Below are positions 25,119 to 33,130 of a DNA stretch of 34,675 nucleotides, piece by piece (the stretch's first letter is position 1; every line of letters starts with the position of its first letter). The position numbers and the translations under genes were made by a program. Source of the stretch: a bacterium (GTDB lineage: Bacteria; Armatimonadota; Chthonomonadetes; Chthonomonadales; CAJBBX01); assembly GCA_021811565.1 (NCBI GenBank), contig JAJZOL010000231.1:1-34675 (forward strand), read 5' to 3'. The notes beneath the pieces were generated by a model. It did not search any database. It was not told the DNA's origin and saw nothing but the letters and a program-made list of their open reading frames with translations.

Positions 25119-27902
25119 TTACGAACAACCCAGCACGGCGCCGCAGTTCAAACATTTGTAACAGGCGCCGTTACGCACCATGAGCGCCCCGCACTCCGAG
25201 CAGGCTGGAGCGTCGGATTGAAGCTGGAATATTTCCGCCTCCTTGGCGCTGAACCCGCTTGATGTGAGCTTCGTCTCCCGCGTTTCCATGGCGACGGAAC
25301 CGTTTCCATTAAGCGATTTCTCCTCCTTGGGAGGCTGGGAATCGCCCGGAAGAAATTTAACGCCCAGCCATCGGAAAATGTAATCCGGTATGGACTTGGC
25401 GAAACGAATCTCAGGGTTGGGCGTCATACCGGAAGGTTCGAATCGCATATGAGCGAACTTATTGCACAAAGTCTCCAAAGGCACGCCGTATTGCAGGGCG
25501 AGGGAGGTCATCGTGGCGATGGTGTCCATCAACCCCGAGATCGTGGAGCCCTCCTTGCTCATAGTGAGAAATATCTCGCCGGGGGTTCCATCATCATACA
25601 TTCCCACTGTGATATATCCCTCGTGCCCGGCGATACTGAACTTATGCGTAATCGCCTTCCTCTCATCCGGTAATTTCCGGCGAATCGGCATGAACTCTGG
25701 CGTTTCCCCCTTCGCAGTTGAAGCGTCCTTTTCACCCTCTGCCTTTTTAGTTTTCAAAGGTTGGGTGCGTTTGGAGCCGTCGCGATAAACGGCGATCGCC
25801 TTCAGACCAAGTTTCCAACCCTCCACGTACACTTGGGTGATATCCTCTCGGGAAGCGTCATTGGGCAGGTTCACGGTTTTACTGATAGCTCCGCTAATAA
25901 AGGGTTGAACGGCGGCCATCATTTTAACGTGCCCCATGTAATGAATGGAGCGGGAACCGTTGGCGGGAACGAAGGCGCAATCGAAAACCGAGAGTTGCTC
26001 GTTAAGCAGATGGGGCGCCCCTTCGATGGTGTCATTCGCGTCGATATATTCCAGGATATCGTTGATCTCCTGTGGAGAGTACCCCAGGTTTTCCAAAGCC
26101 TCGGGGACGGTATTATTCACCAGCTTCATCAAACCGCCGCCCACAAGCGTTTTGTATTTCACAATGGCTATGTCAGGCTCCACTCCGGTTGTGTCGCAAT
26201 CCATCATAAATCCAATGGTTCCCGTGGGGGCGAGCACAGTTGTTTGGGAATTGCGATACCCGTATTTCTCCCCCAGTTCAATCGCCTCATCCCAGCTCTT
26301 TCGTGCCGCGTCCATAAGAGGAGAGGGCGTATATTTCTCATCGATATGCTCTATGGCGGCGCGATGCATATGCATCACTTCCAGCATGGATTCCCTGTTC
26401 TCCGGGAATCGCGGAAACGCCCAACCATGGTCCCGCGCTAATATTGCGGATTGCCGATACGCCTCCCCCGTCATGATCGCTGTGATCACCGCAGCAAGGG
26501 CGCGCCCGGCGTCGCTGTCATACGCCAACCCATTCGCCATTAGAAGAGCTCCGAGATTGGCGTATCCCAAACCAAGCGGTCGGAAATCATGGCTGTTCAA
26601 GCCGATACGCTCCGTGGGATAGCTCGCGTTATCCACAATGATTTCCTGAGCGGTGATCAGAACGCGGCACGCATGCAGGAAGCTTTCAAGATCGATGGAT
26701 CGATCCTCATTGCGGAATTGCATCAGGTTCAAGGAGGCGAGATTGCAACTCGTATCGTCCAGGAACATGAACTCGCTGCATGGATTGCTGGCGCGAATAG
26801 GGCCCGTAGCCTTGCAGGTATGCCATCTGTTAATGGTGGTGTCGTATTGCATCCCCGGATCGCCGCATATCCATGCGCTGTTGGAAATCCACTCCATCAC
26901 ATCTCTCGCCTTAAATGTCTCCGCGATGGCACCGCCTTTCACATTGCGGGTGTGCCACTCCCTTCCCGCGAGAAAAGCCTCCATGAAATCGTCCGTGACG
27001 CGCACTGAGTGATTGGCGTTCTGATAACTCACGCTATCGTAAGCGCCGCCAGGCACATTGAAGTTGCCATCATATCCGGCATCTATCAACGCCCAAGCTT
27101 TTTTCTCCTCGTCCGCCTTGCAGGTGATGAAATGACGAATGTCGGGATGGTCCACATTCAAAATCACCATTTTCGCCGCACGGCGAGTCTTGCCTCCGGA
27201 TTTGATGACCCCCGCAAAGGCGTCGAACCCGCGCATGAAGGAGACGGGTCCGGAAGCGGTGCCTCCGCCTTGAAGAGTCTCCTTGGAGGAACGAAGCGAG
27301 GAAAGATTGGTTCCTGTTCCGGAGCCGAATTTGAAGAGCATGCCCTCCGTTTTCGCCAATGTGAGGATGCTCTCCATGGTGTCCTCGACGGAGTTTATGA
27401 AGCAAGCGGAGCATTGCGGATGAGGCTGATCCTCCAAACCGACGTTGAACCAAACGGGCGAATTAAACGCCGCCATCTGATGCAGCAGAAGATATGTTAA
27501 CTCGTCTCGAAATGCGAGAGTGTCCTCGTCGGTTGCGAAATATCTATTCCTTCCACCCCATTCCGCTATGGTGTAAGAGACTCTTTGGATAAGCTGCCTG
27601 ACGCTTTTTTCACGGTCTGGCGCGTTTAAGTGACCGCGAAAATACTTGGAGGCGACCACCTTGATCGCCTGCTGCGACCAGGATTGCGGTGCGTCGATGT
27701 CGTGTTGCTCGAACACCACCTCCCCCTTTCCCCCGGTGATGATCGCCGAACGCTTCTCCCATTCCACCGTCGCCCAGACATCCTGACCAGGCTTGGTATA
27801 TCGCCGCTCCATGCGAATGCCTTTCGGGGCATCGTTGGTTTCCTTCGTGCTGAAAGCGTGCACAGCGGCATCACTTTTTCCGTTATTTTTGTCTTGATTC
27901 AT
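25119..27902 (-). CDS. nrdJ: Vitamin B12-dependent (class II) ribonucleotide reductase NrdJ
   Basis: This enzyme reduces ribonucleotides to deoxyribonucleotides using adenosylcobalamin. Recognisable blocks are NSPVWFNVGLEDQPHPQCSACFINSVEDTMESI, GSGTGTNLSSLRSSKETLQGGGTASGP, NPCSEFMFLDDTSCNLASLNL and APTGTIGFMMDCDTTGVEP. The C-terminal zinc-ribbon is CSECGALMVRNGACYKCLNCGAVLG. The track starts at 28010 with a 36-residue extension of poor quality. ATG 27902 (MNQDKNNGKSD) gives about 927 aa, normal for the family. A cobalamin riboswitch was looked for upstream and not seen. nrdR lies 0.4 kb upstream on the same strand. Confidence 0.95.
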   Translation of the reverse strand: MNQDKNNGKSDAAVHAFSTKETNDAPKGIRMERRYTKPGQDVWATVEWEKRSAIITGGKGEVVFEQHDIDAPQSWSQQAIKVVASKYFRGHLNAPDREKSVRQLIQRVSYTIAEWGGRNRYFATDEDTLAFRDELTYLLLHQMAAFNSPVWFNVGLEDQPHPQCSACFINSVEDTMESILTLAKTEGMLFKFGSGTGTNLSSLRSSKETLQGGGTASGPVSFMRGFDAFAGVIKSGGKTRRAAKMVILNVDHPDIRHFITCKADEEKKAWALIDAGYDGNFNVPGGAYDSVSYQNANHSVRVTDDFMEAFLAGREWHTRNVKGGAIAETFKARDVMEWISNSAWICGDPGMQYDTTINRWHTCKATGPIRASNPCSEFMFLDDTSCNLASLNLMQFRNEDRSIDLESFLHACRVLITAQEIIVDNASYPTERIGLNSHDFRPLGLGYANLGALLMANGLAYDSDAGRALAAVITAIMTGEAYRQSAILARDHGWAFPRFPENRESMLEVMHMHRAAIEHIDEKYTPSPLMDAARKSWDEAIELGEKYGYRNSQTTVLAPTGTIGFMMDCDTTGVEPDIAIVKYKTLVGGGLMKLVNNTVPEALENLGYSPQEINDILEYIDANDTIEGAPHLLNEQLSVFDCAFVPANGSRSIHYMGHVKMMAAVQPFISGAISKTVNLPNDASREDITQVYVEGWKLGLKAIAVYRDGSKRTQPLKTKKAEGEKDASTAKGETPEFMPIRRKLPDERKAITHKFSIAGHEGYITVGMYDDGTPGEIFLTMSKEGSTISGLMDTIATMTSLALQYGVPLETLCNKFAHMRFEPSGMTPNPEIRFAKSIPDYIFRWLGVKFLPGDSQPPKEEKSLNGNGSVAMETRETKLTSSGFSAKEAEIFQLQSDAPACSECGALMVRNGACYKCLNCGAVLGCS

Positions 27903-28038
27903 CCCGCTCAACCTTCCATAGTAAACAAGAGTTAATTGCAAAAGTTCAATAGCCGCACAATTACCGCGCGTATCACGCTTGAAAGTAACCCGACTGATTG
28001 AAGTTTGCATCTATTCCATATATATAAATCTTACGGCT

Positions 28039-28123
28039 GCAATTGCAAAATTCGGAAATGACGATTAATACCGTTCATTTCACGCTTGGGGAATCTTCGA
28101 ATATCGAATTCTGCAATCACCTG
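28039..28123. repeat. Inverted-repeat copy of a dispersed GGTGATTGCAAAATTCG motif
   Basis: GCAATTGCAAAATTCGG (28039-28055) faces CGAATTCTGCAATCACCTG (28105-28123), with ATTGCARAATTCG shared in opposite orientation. The same ends appear at 29199/29395 and single ends at 530-547, 14457-14471 and 33941-33957. It lies between the small ORF and nrdJ. Confidence 0.5.
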
Positions 28124-28129
28124 AGTGGA

Positions 28130-28345
28130 TCAGCTTTTCATGTTGGAGTGAGGCTTTAATACAATAGGCGGCAAATCCGCATCCAATAATGTCGGAACAT
28201 CGTTGAAAGTGAAGGGAGCGAATTCCACCGCTCTTTCACCTGCGTCAAAATGTCGTTCCGAAAGATTCATGCTTCCCTCTTTTTGTACATACCAAGCGAG
28301 GAAAGAGCAATCCATTCGAAATACTCTTTTAGATTCGGATTGCAT
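28130..28345 (-). CDS. Small hypothetical protein between nrdR and nrdJ
   Basis: A 71-aa frame starts at ATG 28345, just past the nrdR stop, with GGAGAGG 7-10 bases ahead. A shorter reading from ATG 28270 (MNLSERHFDAGERAVEFAPF, 46 aa) also has a good GAGGGA site. No family is recognised. Tight spacing to nrdR suggests co-expression. The C terminus (LLDADLPPIVLKPH) is proline-rich and non-membrane. Confidence 0.5.
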   Translation of the reverse strand: MQSESKRVFRMDCSFLAWYVQKEGSMNLSERHFDAGERAVEFAPFTFNDVPTLLDADLPPIVLKPHSNMKS

Positions 28346-28348
28346 CAC

Positions 28349-28831
28349 TCACCTCTCCGTTTCCTTCTTGGATTTTCGCGTGAGCATGTTAACGATATCC
28401 CGAAATTCCGTTGCATCTTCGAACTGTTTATACACCGAGGCGAAACGAACATATGCAACCTGATCCAGCGACCTAAGTCGCTCCATCACGAGGTCGCCGA
28501 TCTCTCTGGAGTGCACCTCTTTCTCAAGACGGTTATAGAGCATGCGTTCGATATCATCCGCTATCTCCTCCAGATCGCTTGAGTTGACGGGGCGACCCGT
28601 GCACGCCAAATGCAAACCTTTCAACACTTTATCCCTGCTAAACGGCTCTCTACTCGCATTGCTCTTCACAACGTAAAGCTGCGTCTCCTCAATCTGTTCG
28701 AAAGTGGTGAAACGACGGTTGCATTCCTTGCACTCGCGTCTGCGTCGTATGATCTTACCGTCGGCGGCCTCTCTTGAATCCAACACATGATCTTCTCTCG
28801 AACCGCAGTAAGGACAAAGCATAGCTTTCAT
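28349..28831 (-). CDS. nrdR: Transcriptional repressor NrdR
   Basis: NrdR represses ribonucleotide reductase genes in response to the ATP/dATP balance. The zinc ribbon has C6-x2-C9 and C34-x2-C37 (MLCPYCGSRED; RRRECKECNRRFTTFEQ). It is followed by the ATP-cone (VVKSNASREPFSRDKVLKGL ... VMERLRSLDQVAYVRFASVYKQFED). From ATG 28831, which has AAGG at 6 bases, the length is 160 aa, usual for NrdR. The track's start at 28903 would translate across the promoter and operator sites and is rejected. The gene is next to nrdJ, its expected target. Confidence 0.95.
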   Translation of the reverse strand: MKAMLCPYCGSREDHVLDSREAADGKIIRRRRECKECNRRFTTFEQIEETQLYVVKSNASREPFSRDKVLKGLHLACTGRPVNSSDLEEIADDIERMLYNRLEKEVHSREIGDLVMERLRSLDQVAYVRFASVYKQFEDATEFRDIVNMLTRKSKKETER

Positions 28832-28875
28832 CAACCTTTCAACATAAGATGTCCGCTCAATATGTTTGATGAATC

Positions 28876-28891
28876 TACCAATATCTTGTGG
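28876..28891 (-). promoter_or_regulatory. NrdR box 1
   Basis: TACCAATATCTTGTGG fits the palindromic NrdR-box pattern (aCACAATATATTGTGt type) at the CwAtATnTwG core. It lies just downstream of the nrdR -10. Confidence 0.7.
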
Positions 28892-28898
28892 ACATATA

Positions 28899-28928
28899 AT
28901 CATATCATCCCAATATGTTGCCTGTCAA
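28899..28928 (-). promoter_or_regulatory. nrdR promoter
   Basis: On the minus strand TTGACA (28923-28928) and TATGAT (28899-28904) are spaced by 18 bases. NrdR box 2 lies in the spacer and box 1 immediately downstream, so a bound repressor would block RNA polymerase. Confidence 0.75.
28908..28923 (-). promoter_or_regulatory. NrdR box 2
   Basis: TCCCAATATGTTGCCT has the CAATATGTTG core of an NrdR box. Its core starts 32 bases from that of box 1, about three helix turns, as in known tandem NrdR boxes. Confidence 0.65.
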
Positions 28929-29008
28929 GAACCATGAGAGTTTTTTTGAAAATATTTTTCCGAGAGGGATCACCTCATCCCGTCAAGCGGGATTTACTGT
29001 TTGTTTGC

Positions 29009-29037
29009 TTGACAGTCATGAGAAGATTGGATACAAT
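29009..29037 (+). promoter_or_regulatory. Consensus sigma-70 promoter far upstream of the SprT-like gene
   Basis: TTGACA (29009-29014) and TACAAT (29032-29037) are spaced by exactly 17 bases. The first plus-strand gene downstream starts about 400 bases later. Confidence 0.75.
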
Positions 29038-29198
29038 CAAATGAATGGATGCATTATCCAGTCATCTCCCATGCTCATTTAGACAGAGTAAGAGAAATGA
29101 CGACATGGATTCACCCCGCCACGACGCAACGCCCCTCGCCAGGTTATTGACGTCCATTTCACGCCTCCATATGGTTTGAACCCTTGATCACAGGATAT

Positions 29199-29395
29199 AA
29201 GGTGATTGCAAAAAGCGGAAATCGAGGTTGTGCGCAATCAGCGCGGCATACGCGAATAATAAACGAGATTTTTCCTTTCACCGAACATAAGGGTTTTTGC
29301 ATTCTGATGGTATTGCATCATACGGAAGAAATGGCGATCACCGATCTTTTCGCTTTCGGTGATGACACCCGGGTGGTGAATTTCGCAATCACCTG
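29199..29395. repeat. Inverted-repeat copy of the dispersed motif, about 197 bp
   Basis: AAGGTGATTGCAAAAAGCGG (29199-29218) faces GAATTTCGCAATCACCTG (29378-29395). The ends share GGTGATTGC in opposite orientation. The interior shows no similarity to the 28039-28123 copy. Confidence 0.45.
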
Positions 29396-29444
29396 TTCCT
29401 ATTGGATTTATATGTTATTTTTTTGCTGAGGGAAAGTGAGTCCT

Positions 29445-30314
29445 ATGAATGGCAATGGCTTGAGAACGGACGATTGGCTTAAAAAACGATTGGAGAGATT
29501 AATCGAGCTACACTATTCCGATGTCAATCGGGGCTATCCGATCCGCATACGATTTGGTTCGCGCGCCCGATTCCGTTTCGGATCCATCTACTCCGTCAAT
29601 GAAGAGTGTCACATTCTCATCAATAAACTGTTCGCCTATCCCGAAGTCCCGGAATACGTCGTGGATTCCACTTTGGTTCATGAGTTGGCGCATTATGTGC
29701 ACGGATACGGATCGGGTCTGCGAAAAATGCACGCTCAGCCGCATCGCGGGGGCGTTGTGGACGAGGAAATGCGCAAACGCGGATGCGATCATTACGAAAT
29801 CGATGCGGCGGAATGGCGTAGATTGCATTGGAGAAACCTGTACGATCTCCATGCAAAAGATATCATAGACAAAAAGTCCGAACGGGAAAACCGGGATATC
29901 GCGATCTGGGAAAGATATCTGAAAACCCCTGGCTTCCATACGGAGGAGGAGTTAAGATCGCGATGGGGATACCTGAAACAGGTGTTTGATCAAACTGAAA
30001 ATGACACGAAAATTGAATGGCTCCACGGTTCCTTGCATCAAAACGGTTTGTCTTATCGTTATGGCAAGGAGGGCGTGGTACGCATGCACGGCGTTCTCGC
30101 CAACAAATCCGTTCCCGACTATGTCCTTGATTACGAAATGATCTATTGGCTCGCCGAGATGTCCTGTGACGGTTGGAGAGAGATCGAGGAAACCATAAAA
30201 AGGGCGGGGCTCTGGTCGACAGCGGAGAAGGCGATCGCATGGCGCACTCATCGTTGGAAAGGGTTTCTGAGGAAAAATCACCCTCTGCGCAAGAGAGCCG
30301 CCATCCAACAATAA
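29445..30314 (+). CDS. SprT-like metallopeptidase-type protein with a degenerate second copy
   Basis: The first half carries a zinc-peptidase motif HELAH (residues 79-83 from ATG 29445) in STLVHELAHYVHGYGSG. More histidines follow (KMHAQPHRGG), as in SprT/M48-like domains. The second half (about 190-285) repeats the pattern ...VPDYVLDYEMIYWLAEMS, aligning with VPEYVVDSTLVHELAHYV but lacking both histidines. The product is 289 aa, with no signal peptide or membrane span, so it is cytoplasmic. GAGGGA 11 bases before ATG 29445 favours it over GTG 29436. Substrate unknown. Confidence 0.72.
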   Translation: MNGNGLRTDDWLKKRLERLIELHYSDVNRGYPIRIRFGSRARFRFGSIYSVNEECHILINKLFAYPEVPEYVVDSTLVHELAHYVHGYGSGLRKMHAQPHRGGVVDEEMRKRGCDHYEIDAAEWRRLHWRNLYDLHAKDIIDKKSERENRDIAIWERYLKTPGFHTEEELRSRWGYLKQVFDQTENDTKIEWLHGSLHQNGLSYRYGKEGVVRMHGVLANKSVPDYVLDYEMIYWLAEMSCDGWREIEETIKRAGLWSTAEKAIAWRTHRWKGFLRKNHPLRKRAAIQQ

Positions 30315-30352
30315 TCCATTCGCGACTATGCGACATCAAATAGGGGGTTACA

Positions 30353-32392
30353 ATGCGCAAGGAACCATCCGGCGGCAAGAAAGTTACGAGGAGGATAGCT
30401 GGCTCCTCGCGAAGAGAGTTCCTCGGAAAGGTGAGCATGGCAACGGGTTTGCTGCTTGCAGGACTTCCGAATGCCCATGCGCTTCTCGATTCTTCGGCGA
30501 CAGCCACCGAATCCATTGGAGCCACCCTAATCCCCTTCTATACCGGCAATCTCAGCGTAACACCTTTCATGATATACTGGGGAACGGCGAAGAAGTCCGC
30601 CCTACCGGTTAAGGAAGTGGATTCCACCCTCCTCTCCACCCTGCGCAGGATCAGCGTTTTCGCGGACGTGGATTATCTGGCGTGGTGCCTTGCGGAAAAG
30701 AACAAGGGCACATGGGACTTCTCCTACTACGCCAACAACGCCAAGAGTCTGAACGAAGCTGGATTCAAATACGTCGTTTTCTGCTGGGTGCACTTCCCCC
30801 CGAAATGGGCGAAGGAGGGTGGGGATTTCACCCCTTACGCACGTTTGGAGGACGGGGTGACGACAAGGCAATTGTCGCCATGGGATCCTCGATTTAAAGA
30901 GATTTACGATAGGTTTTACGCAGCACTGAGTCACTCTCTCGGTTCGCGTATCGACTTCCTGCGCGTGGGATATCCGTCGGAGTACGGCGAGATGGGTTAT
31001 CCGAACGGAATGACCACCTGGCTCGTGCCGCAGGAGCATTCCGGTCCGGGATTCTGGTGCGCCGATCCCCATGCGAAGGCCGATTTCCGGCGAGTTTTTC
31101 TCGAACGCTACGGCTCGATTGCGGCGATAAACAAAGCATGGGGAACGGAATTCGCAAACGAACAGGATATCTCCATGCCGGAGGCGGTTAACTACGCCAC
31201 AGCCACTCTGGGGCGTAACCACGCGAACGTACAGGCTCGGTACCGATGGTTGGATTTCGTGAATTGGTATCAGGATCACGTGGATATATGCTTTAGCGCC
31301 ATATGCGAGGTGATCCGCCGCCACTTTCCGGGCAAAAGACTCGTGGGCAGCCTTGGATACGGGAGCGAGCAGTGCCGCTACGGTAACGACACCAGCCGAC
31401 ATGTGAAGATGCTGAAGAGGATCAACGCCTGTGCCCAGACACCCGGGGCGATCGGTTATTTCGCCACGCGCAGGGTCTCCAGCGCCTGCCATTTCTACAA
31501 AACACCATACTACACGGAACCGCCGGGAACGGTAGACCCCATGGATGAGATAAAACGCATCTGGATGGACTCCACAAACGGCTGTCAAGTCTATTTCGAC
31601 TATCCCAACAACCTAAATGGTGCCATCCCGGAGTTCAAGGAGTATAAAAAACTACTGAACGGCGATCGCTCCATCACGGATTTCGCATACCTCTTTCCAA
31701 GCTCCTCCTTCTGGCTGGAGGCTTCAACGGATTGGCCCATCATGACTTACGAACTCGGCGAACACCTGCGCTATCGTCTGGATTACGAGCTCATTGACGA
31801 GCAAATGATACAGGACGGTGCCTTGCAGGCGATGGGGATCAAAACGCTTGCTTGGGTTGAGGGAGCCTTTGCTGACGCTAAAACGCTCGATATGATCCGC
31901 AAATGGTTGGAGGACGGCGGGGTTTTGATCCGCCGAAAGAACGGCGAGATGTACGATCTGGAAGGACGCGAAGTAGACTGGCTGCACGGTCTCTCCGCAG
32001 GAGACTGTACTCAGGATTTTCAGCGGGTTTGGCGAGATTCCCTCCATTCCCTCGGAGAAGGAAAATTGCTGTTGATACAGGCGGAAGATTCCAACATGGA
32101 GCGTTTCGCGCGATGCATGCTGGAGTTCTCGGTGAACCGAACGCTTTACGGCGGCTCCGGGATGACGAACACTATGGATCTCAATCCCGATAACATTACG
32201 GATGTCTATTTAAGCCTATTCAAGGATCGCATCCTGATACTCAACGACTCCCGTACCAGCGCAGTCGATTTCCCCTTGAGATTGCGAGAAGAGGATTTCC
32301 GCAAGCGACATCTTCCCCTTCCGGAGACTCTCATCGCGACAATTCATATTCCGCCTCGTTCCATACGCACGATTCGGCTTAAAAAGGGATAA
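30353..32392 (+). CDS. Tat-exported GH42-like (beta-galactosidase-type) TIM-barrel protein
   Basis: The 679-aa product begins with a twin-arginine signal (SRREFLG at 19-25, followed by a weakly hydrophobic run to AHA). The next 400 residues look like a glycoside-hydrolase barrel: WDFSYYANNAKSLNEAGFKYVVFCWVHFPPKW, then DFLRVGYPSEYGEMGYP, then INKAWGTEFANEQDI and FVNWYQDHVDICF. These resemble GH42 and GH14-type enzymes, with E in SEYGE a candidate catalytic residue. The C-terminal 230 residues resemble the trimerisation-like domain of GH42 (LEDGGVLIRRKNGEMYD). The substrate is not predictable. Confidence 0.72.
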   Translation: MRKEPSGGKKVTRRIAGSSRREFLGKVSMATGLLLAGLPNAHALLDSSATATESIGATLIPFYTGNLSVTPFMIYWGTAKKSALPVKEVDSTLLSTLRRISVFADVDYLAWCLAEKNKGTWDFSYYANNAKSLNEAGFKYVVFCWVHFPPKWAKEGGDFTPYARLEDGVTTRQLSPWDPRFKEIYDRFYAALSHSLGSRIDFLRVGYPSEYGEMGYPNGMTTWLVPQEHSGPGFWCADPHAKADFRRVFLERYGSIAAINKAWGTEFANEQDISMPEAVNYATATLGRNHANVQARYRWLDFVNWYQDHVDICFSAICEVIRRHFPGKRLVGSLGYGSEQCRYGNDTSRHVKMLKRINACAQTPGAIGYFATRRVSSACHFYKTPYYTEPPGTVDPMDEIKRIWMDSTNGCQVYFDYPNNLNGAIPEFKEYKKLLNGDRSITDFAYLFPSSSFWLEASTDWPIMTYELGEHLRYRLDYELIDEQMIQDGALQAMGIKTLAWVEGAFADAKTLDMIRKWLEDGGVLIRRKNGEMYDLEGREVDWLHGLSAGDCTQDFQRVWRDSLHSLGEGKLLLIQAEDSNMERFARCMLEFSVNRTLYGGSGMTNTMDLNPDNITDVYLSLFKDRILILNDSRTSAVDFPLRLREEDFRKRHLPLPETLIATIHIPPRSIRTIRLKKG

Positions 32393-32479
32393 ACTATTTC
32401 CGTATTTGGCGGAAGCGAGGCTTCAAATGCATGAGATGACCTCCGTTCCGCGGAAATGAAATAATTGGAGGAGGTTTGC

Positions 32480-32740
32480 ATGTCCGAGCCCGCTCTTTGG
32501 ACCGGGATGGCTGTATTGTTTGTGCTCACTAGCCTGTTGCATTTCGGCAAGGCGATCAGGAAGTCTGATAACCGTCGGTCGGCTCGCATCGCTCTCGGCG
32601 TCTCCAGCCTCTGTTGGGCTGCGTCCGCCCTTCTTTTTCGCTTCTACACTCCCATTACAGCGTATTGCTTCGCCGGCATGGGTGTTGTATGCATTATCGC
32701 GGGAGGAATCGTATCCGCAAGGAACAGGACTGGGATTTAA
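32480..32740 (+). CDS. Small three-span membrane protein
   Basis: From ATG 32480, preceded by GGAGGAGG, this gives 86 aa; the track starts five codons earlier at a TTG that lies inside the ribosome binding site. Three hydrophobic segments are visible (about 8-24, 39-54, 58-77). No family is recognised. It ends 12 bases before the tRNA gene, which is on the other strand. Confidence 0.6.
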   Translation: MSEPALWTGMAVLFVLTSLLHFGKAIRKSDNRRSARIALGVSSLCWAASALLFRFYTPITAYCFAGMGVVCIIAGGIVSARNRTGI

Positions 32741-32752
32741 AGGGATGTTGCA

Positions 32753-32835
32753 TGCCGGAGAAGGGAGTCGAACCCCCACGCGGTTGCCCGCAAGTGATTT
32801 TGAGTCACCCGTGTCTGCCATTCCACCACTCCGGC
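32753..32835 (-). tRNA. tRNA-Leu (anticodon CAA)
   Basis: Read on the minus strand, the acceptor arms GCCGGAG and CTCCGGC pair over 7 bases with discriminator A. The anticodon loop is CTCAAAA, giving anticodon CAA, in a GGTGA/TCACT stem. A long variable arm (TGCGGGCAACCGCG) marks a class II tRNA, and GGTTCGACTCC is the T-loop. CCA is not encoded. Confidence 0.95.
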
Positions 32836-32845
32836 ATGGATGTAT

Positions 32846-32875
32846 ATTATAGAACATGTTCGAAGGGGATGTCAA
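32846..32875 (-). promoter_or_regulatory. Consensus promoter of the tRNA-Leu gene
   Basis: On the minus strand TTGACA (32870-32875) and TATAAT (32846-32851) are spaced by 18 bases and end 11 bases before the tRNA 5' end. Both hexamers match consensus perfectly. Confidence 0.88.
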
Positions 32876-33011
32876 ATTTCAAACGATCCGTAGAAAGGAA
32901 GTTGCCGCTCAATTTCACTTTTTTTCTGAATTAACAAAGGATGCGGAATTGGAGGAAAGACGAGATTTTTATGACTGCCATGCATTACAAATAATGGAAA
33001 TTGGTATGTTG

Positions 33012-33130
33012 GAGTGTGTTGCATAAATATAATCAGAATCAGTGCGCATACAATATATCGGATATATAACGGCTTGATTATGCATATATTGTATCAGTGT
33101 GCGGTTCAAATACATTTGTGCAACACACTC
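33012..33130. mobile_element. MITE-like 119-bp inverted-repeat element with 8-bp target duplication
   Basis: The ends GAGTGTGTTGCATAAATATA (33012-33031) and the complement of 33111-33130 match at 18 of 20 positions. An exact 8-bp direct repeat GTATGTTG flanks the element (33004-33011 and 33131-33138), which is a target-site duplication. A second perfect 11-bp inverted pair, ATACAATATAT/ATATATTGTAT (33048-33058 and 33084-33094), shares the same centre. There is no transposase gene. The termini loosely resemble IS5/IS903-type ends (GTTGMATAAAT), which is a guess. The remaining bases of the gap between the tRNA promoter and the sigma factor hold nothing I can name. Confidence 0.8.

Larger units (their letters stand above)
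28929..29444. other. 515-base region between nrdR and the SprT-like gene
   Basis: It holds a consensus plus-strand promoter (29009-29037), a short ATCCCG/CGGGAT hairpin (28977-28993) just before it, and an inverted-repeat copy of the dispersed motif (29199-29395). ORF 29184-29429 lies almost entirely in that repeat and is not called. The span from the promoter to the next gene, about 400 bases, is a long leader or a separate RNA. Confidence 0.5.

Noticed and set aside
25761-27012. Several long plus-strand ORFs opposite nrdJ
   Set aside because: Shadows of a highly conserved enzyme-coding region; no family features.
27903-28130. Cobalamin riboswitch upstream of nrdJ
   Set aside because: Expected for some B12-dependent reductases, but no B12-box-like sequence or matching helices were found.
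29184-29429. 81-aa plus-strand ORF
   Set aside because: It lies almost wholly within the dispersed inverted repeat and has no ribosome binding site worth naming.
32395-32457. Nested inverted repeats after the GH42-like gene (ATTTCCG/CGGAAAT, GAAGC/GCTTC)
   Set aside because: No T run follows, so a terminator call is not supported.
32423-32875. 150-aa minus-strand ORF containing GGMADTGDSKSLAGNRVGVRLPSP
   Set aside because: This peptide is the known false translation of a class II tRNA gene; the frame runs through the tRNA-Leu and its promoter.
33048-33094. ACAATATAT-type sequences resembling NrdR boxes
   Set aside because: They are better explained as the nested inverted pair of the MITE-like element, and no reductase gene is nearby.
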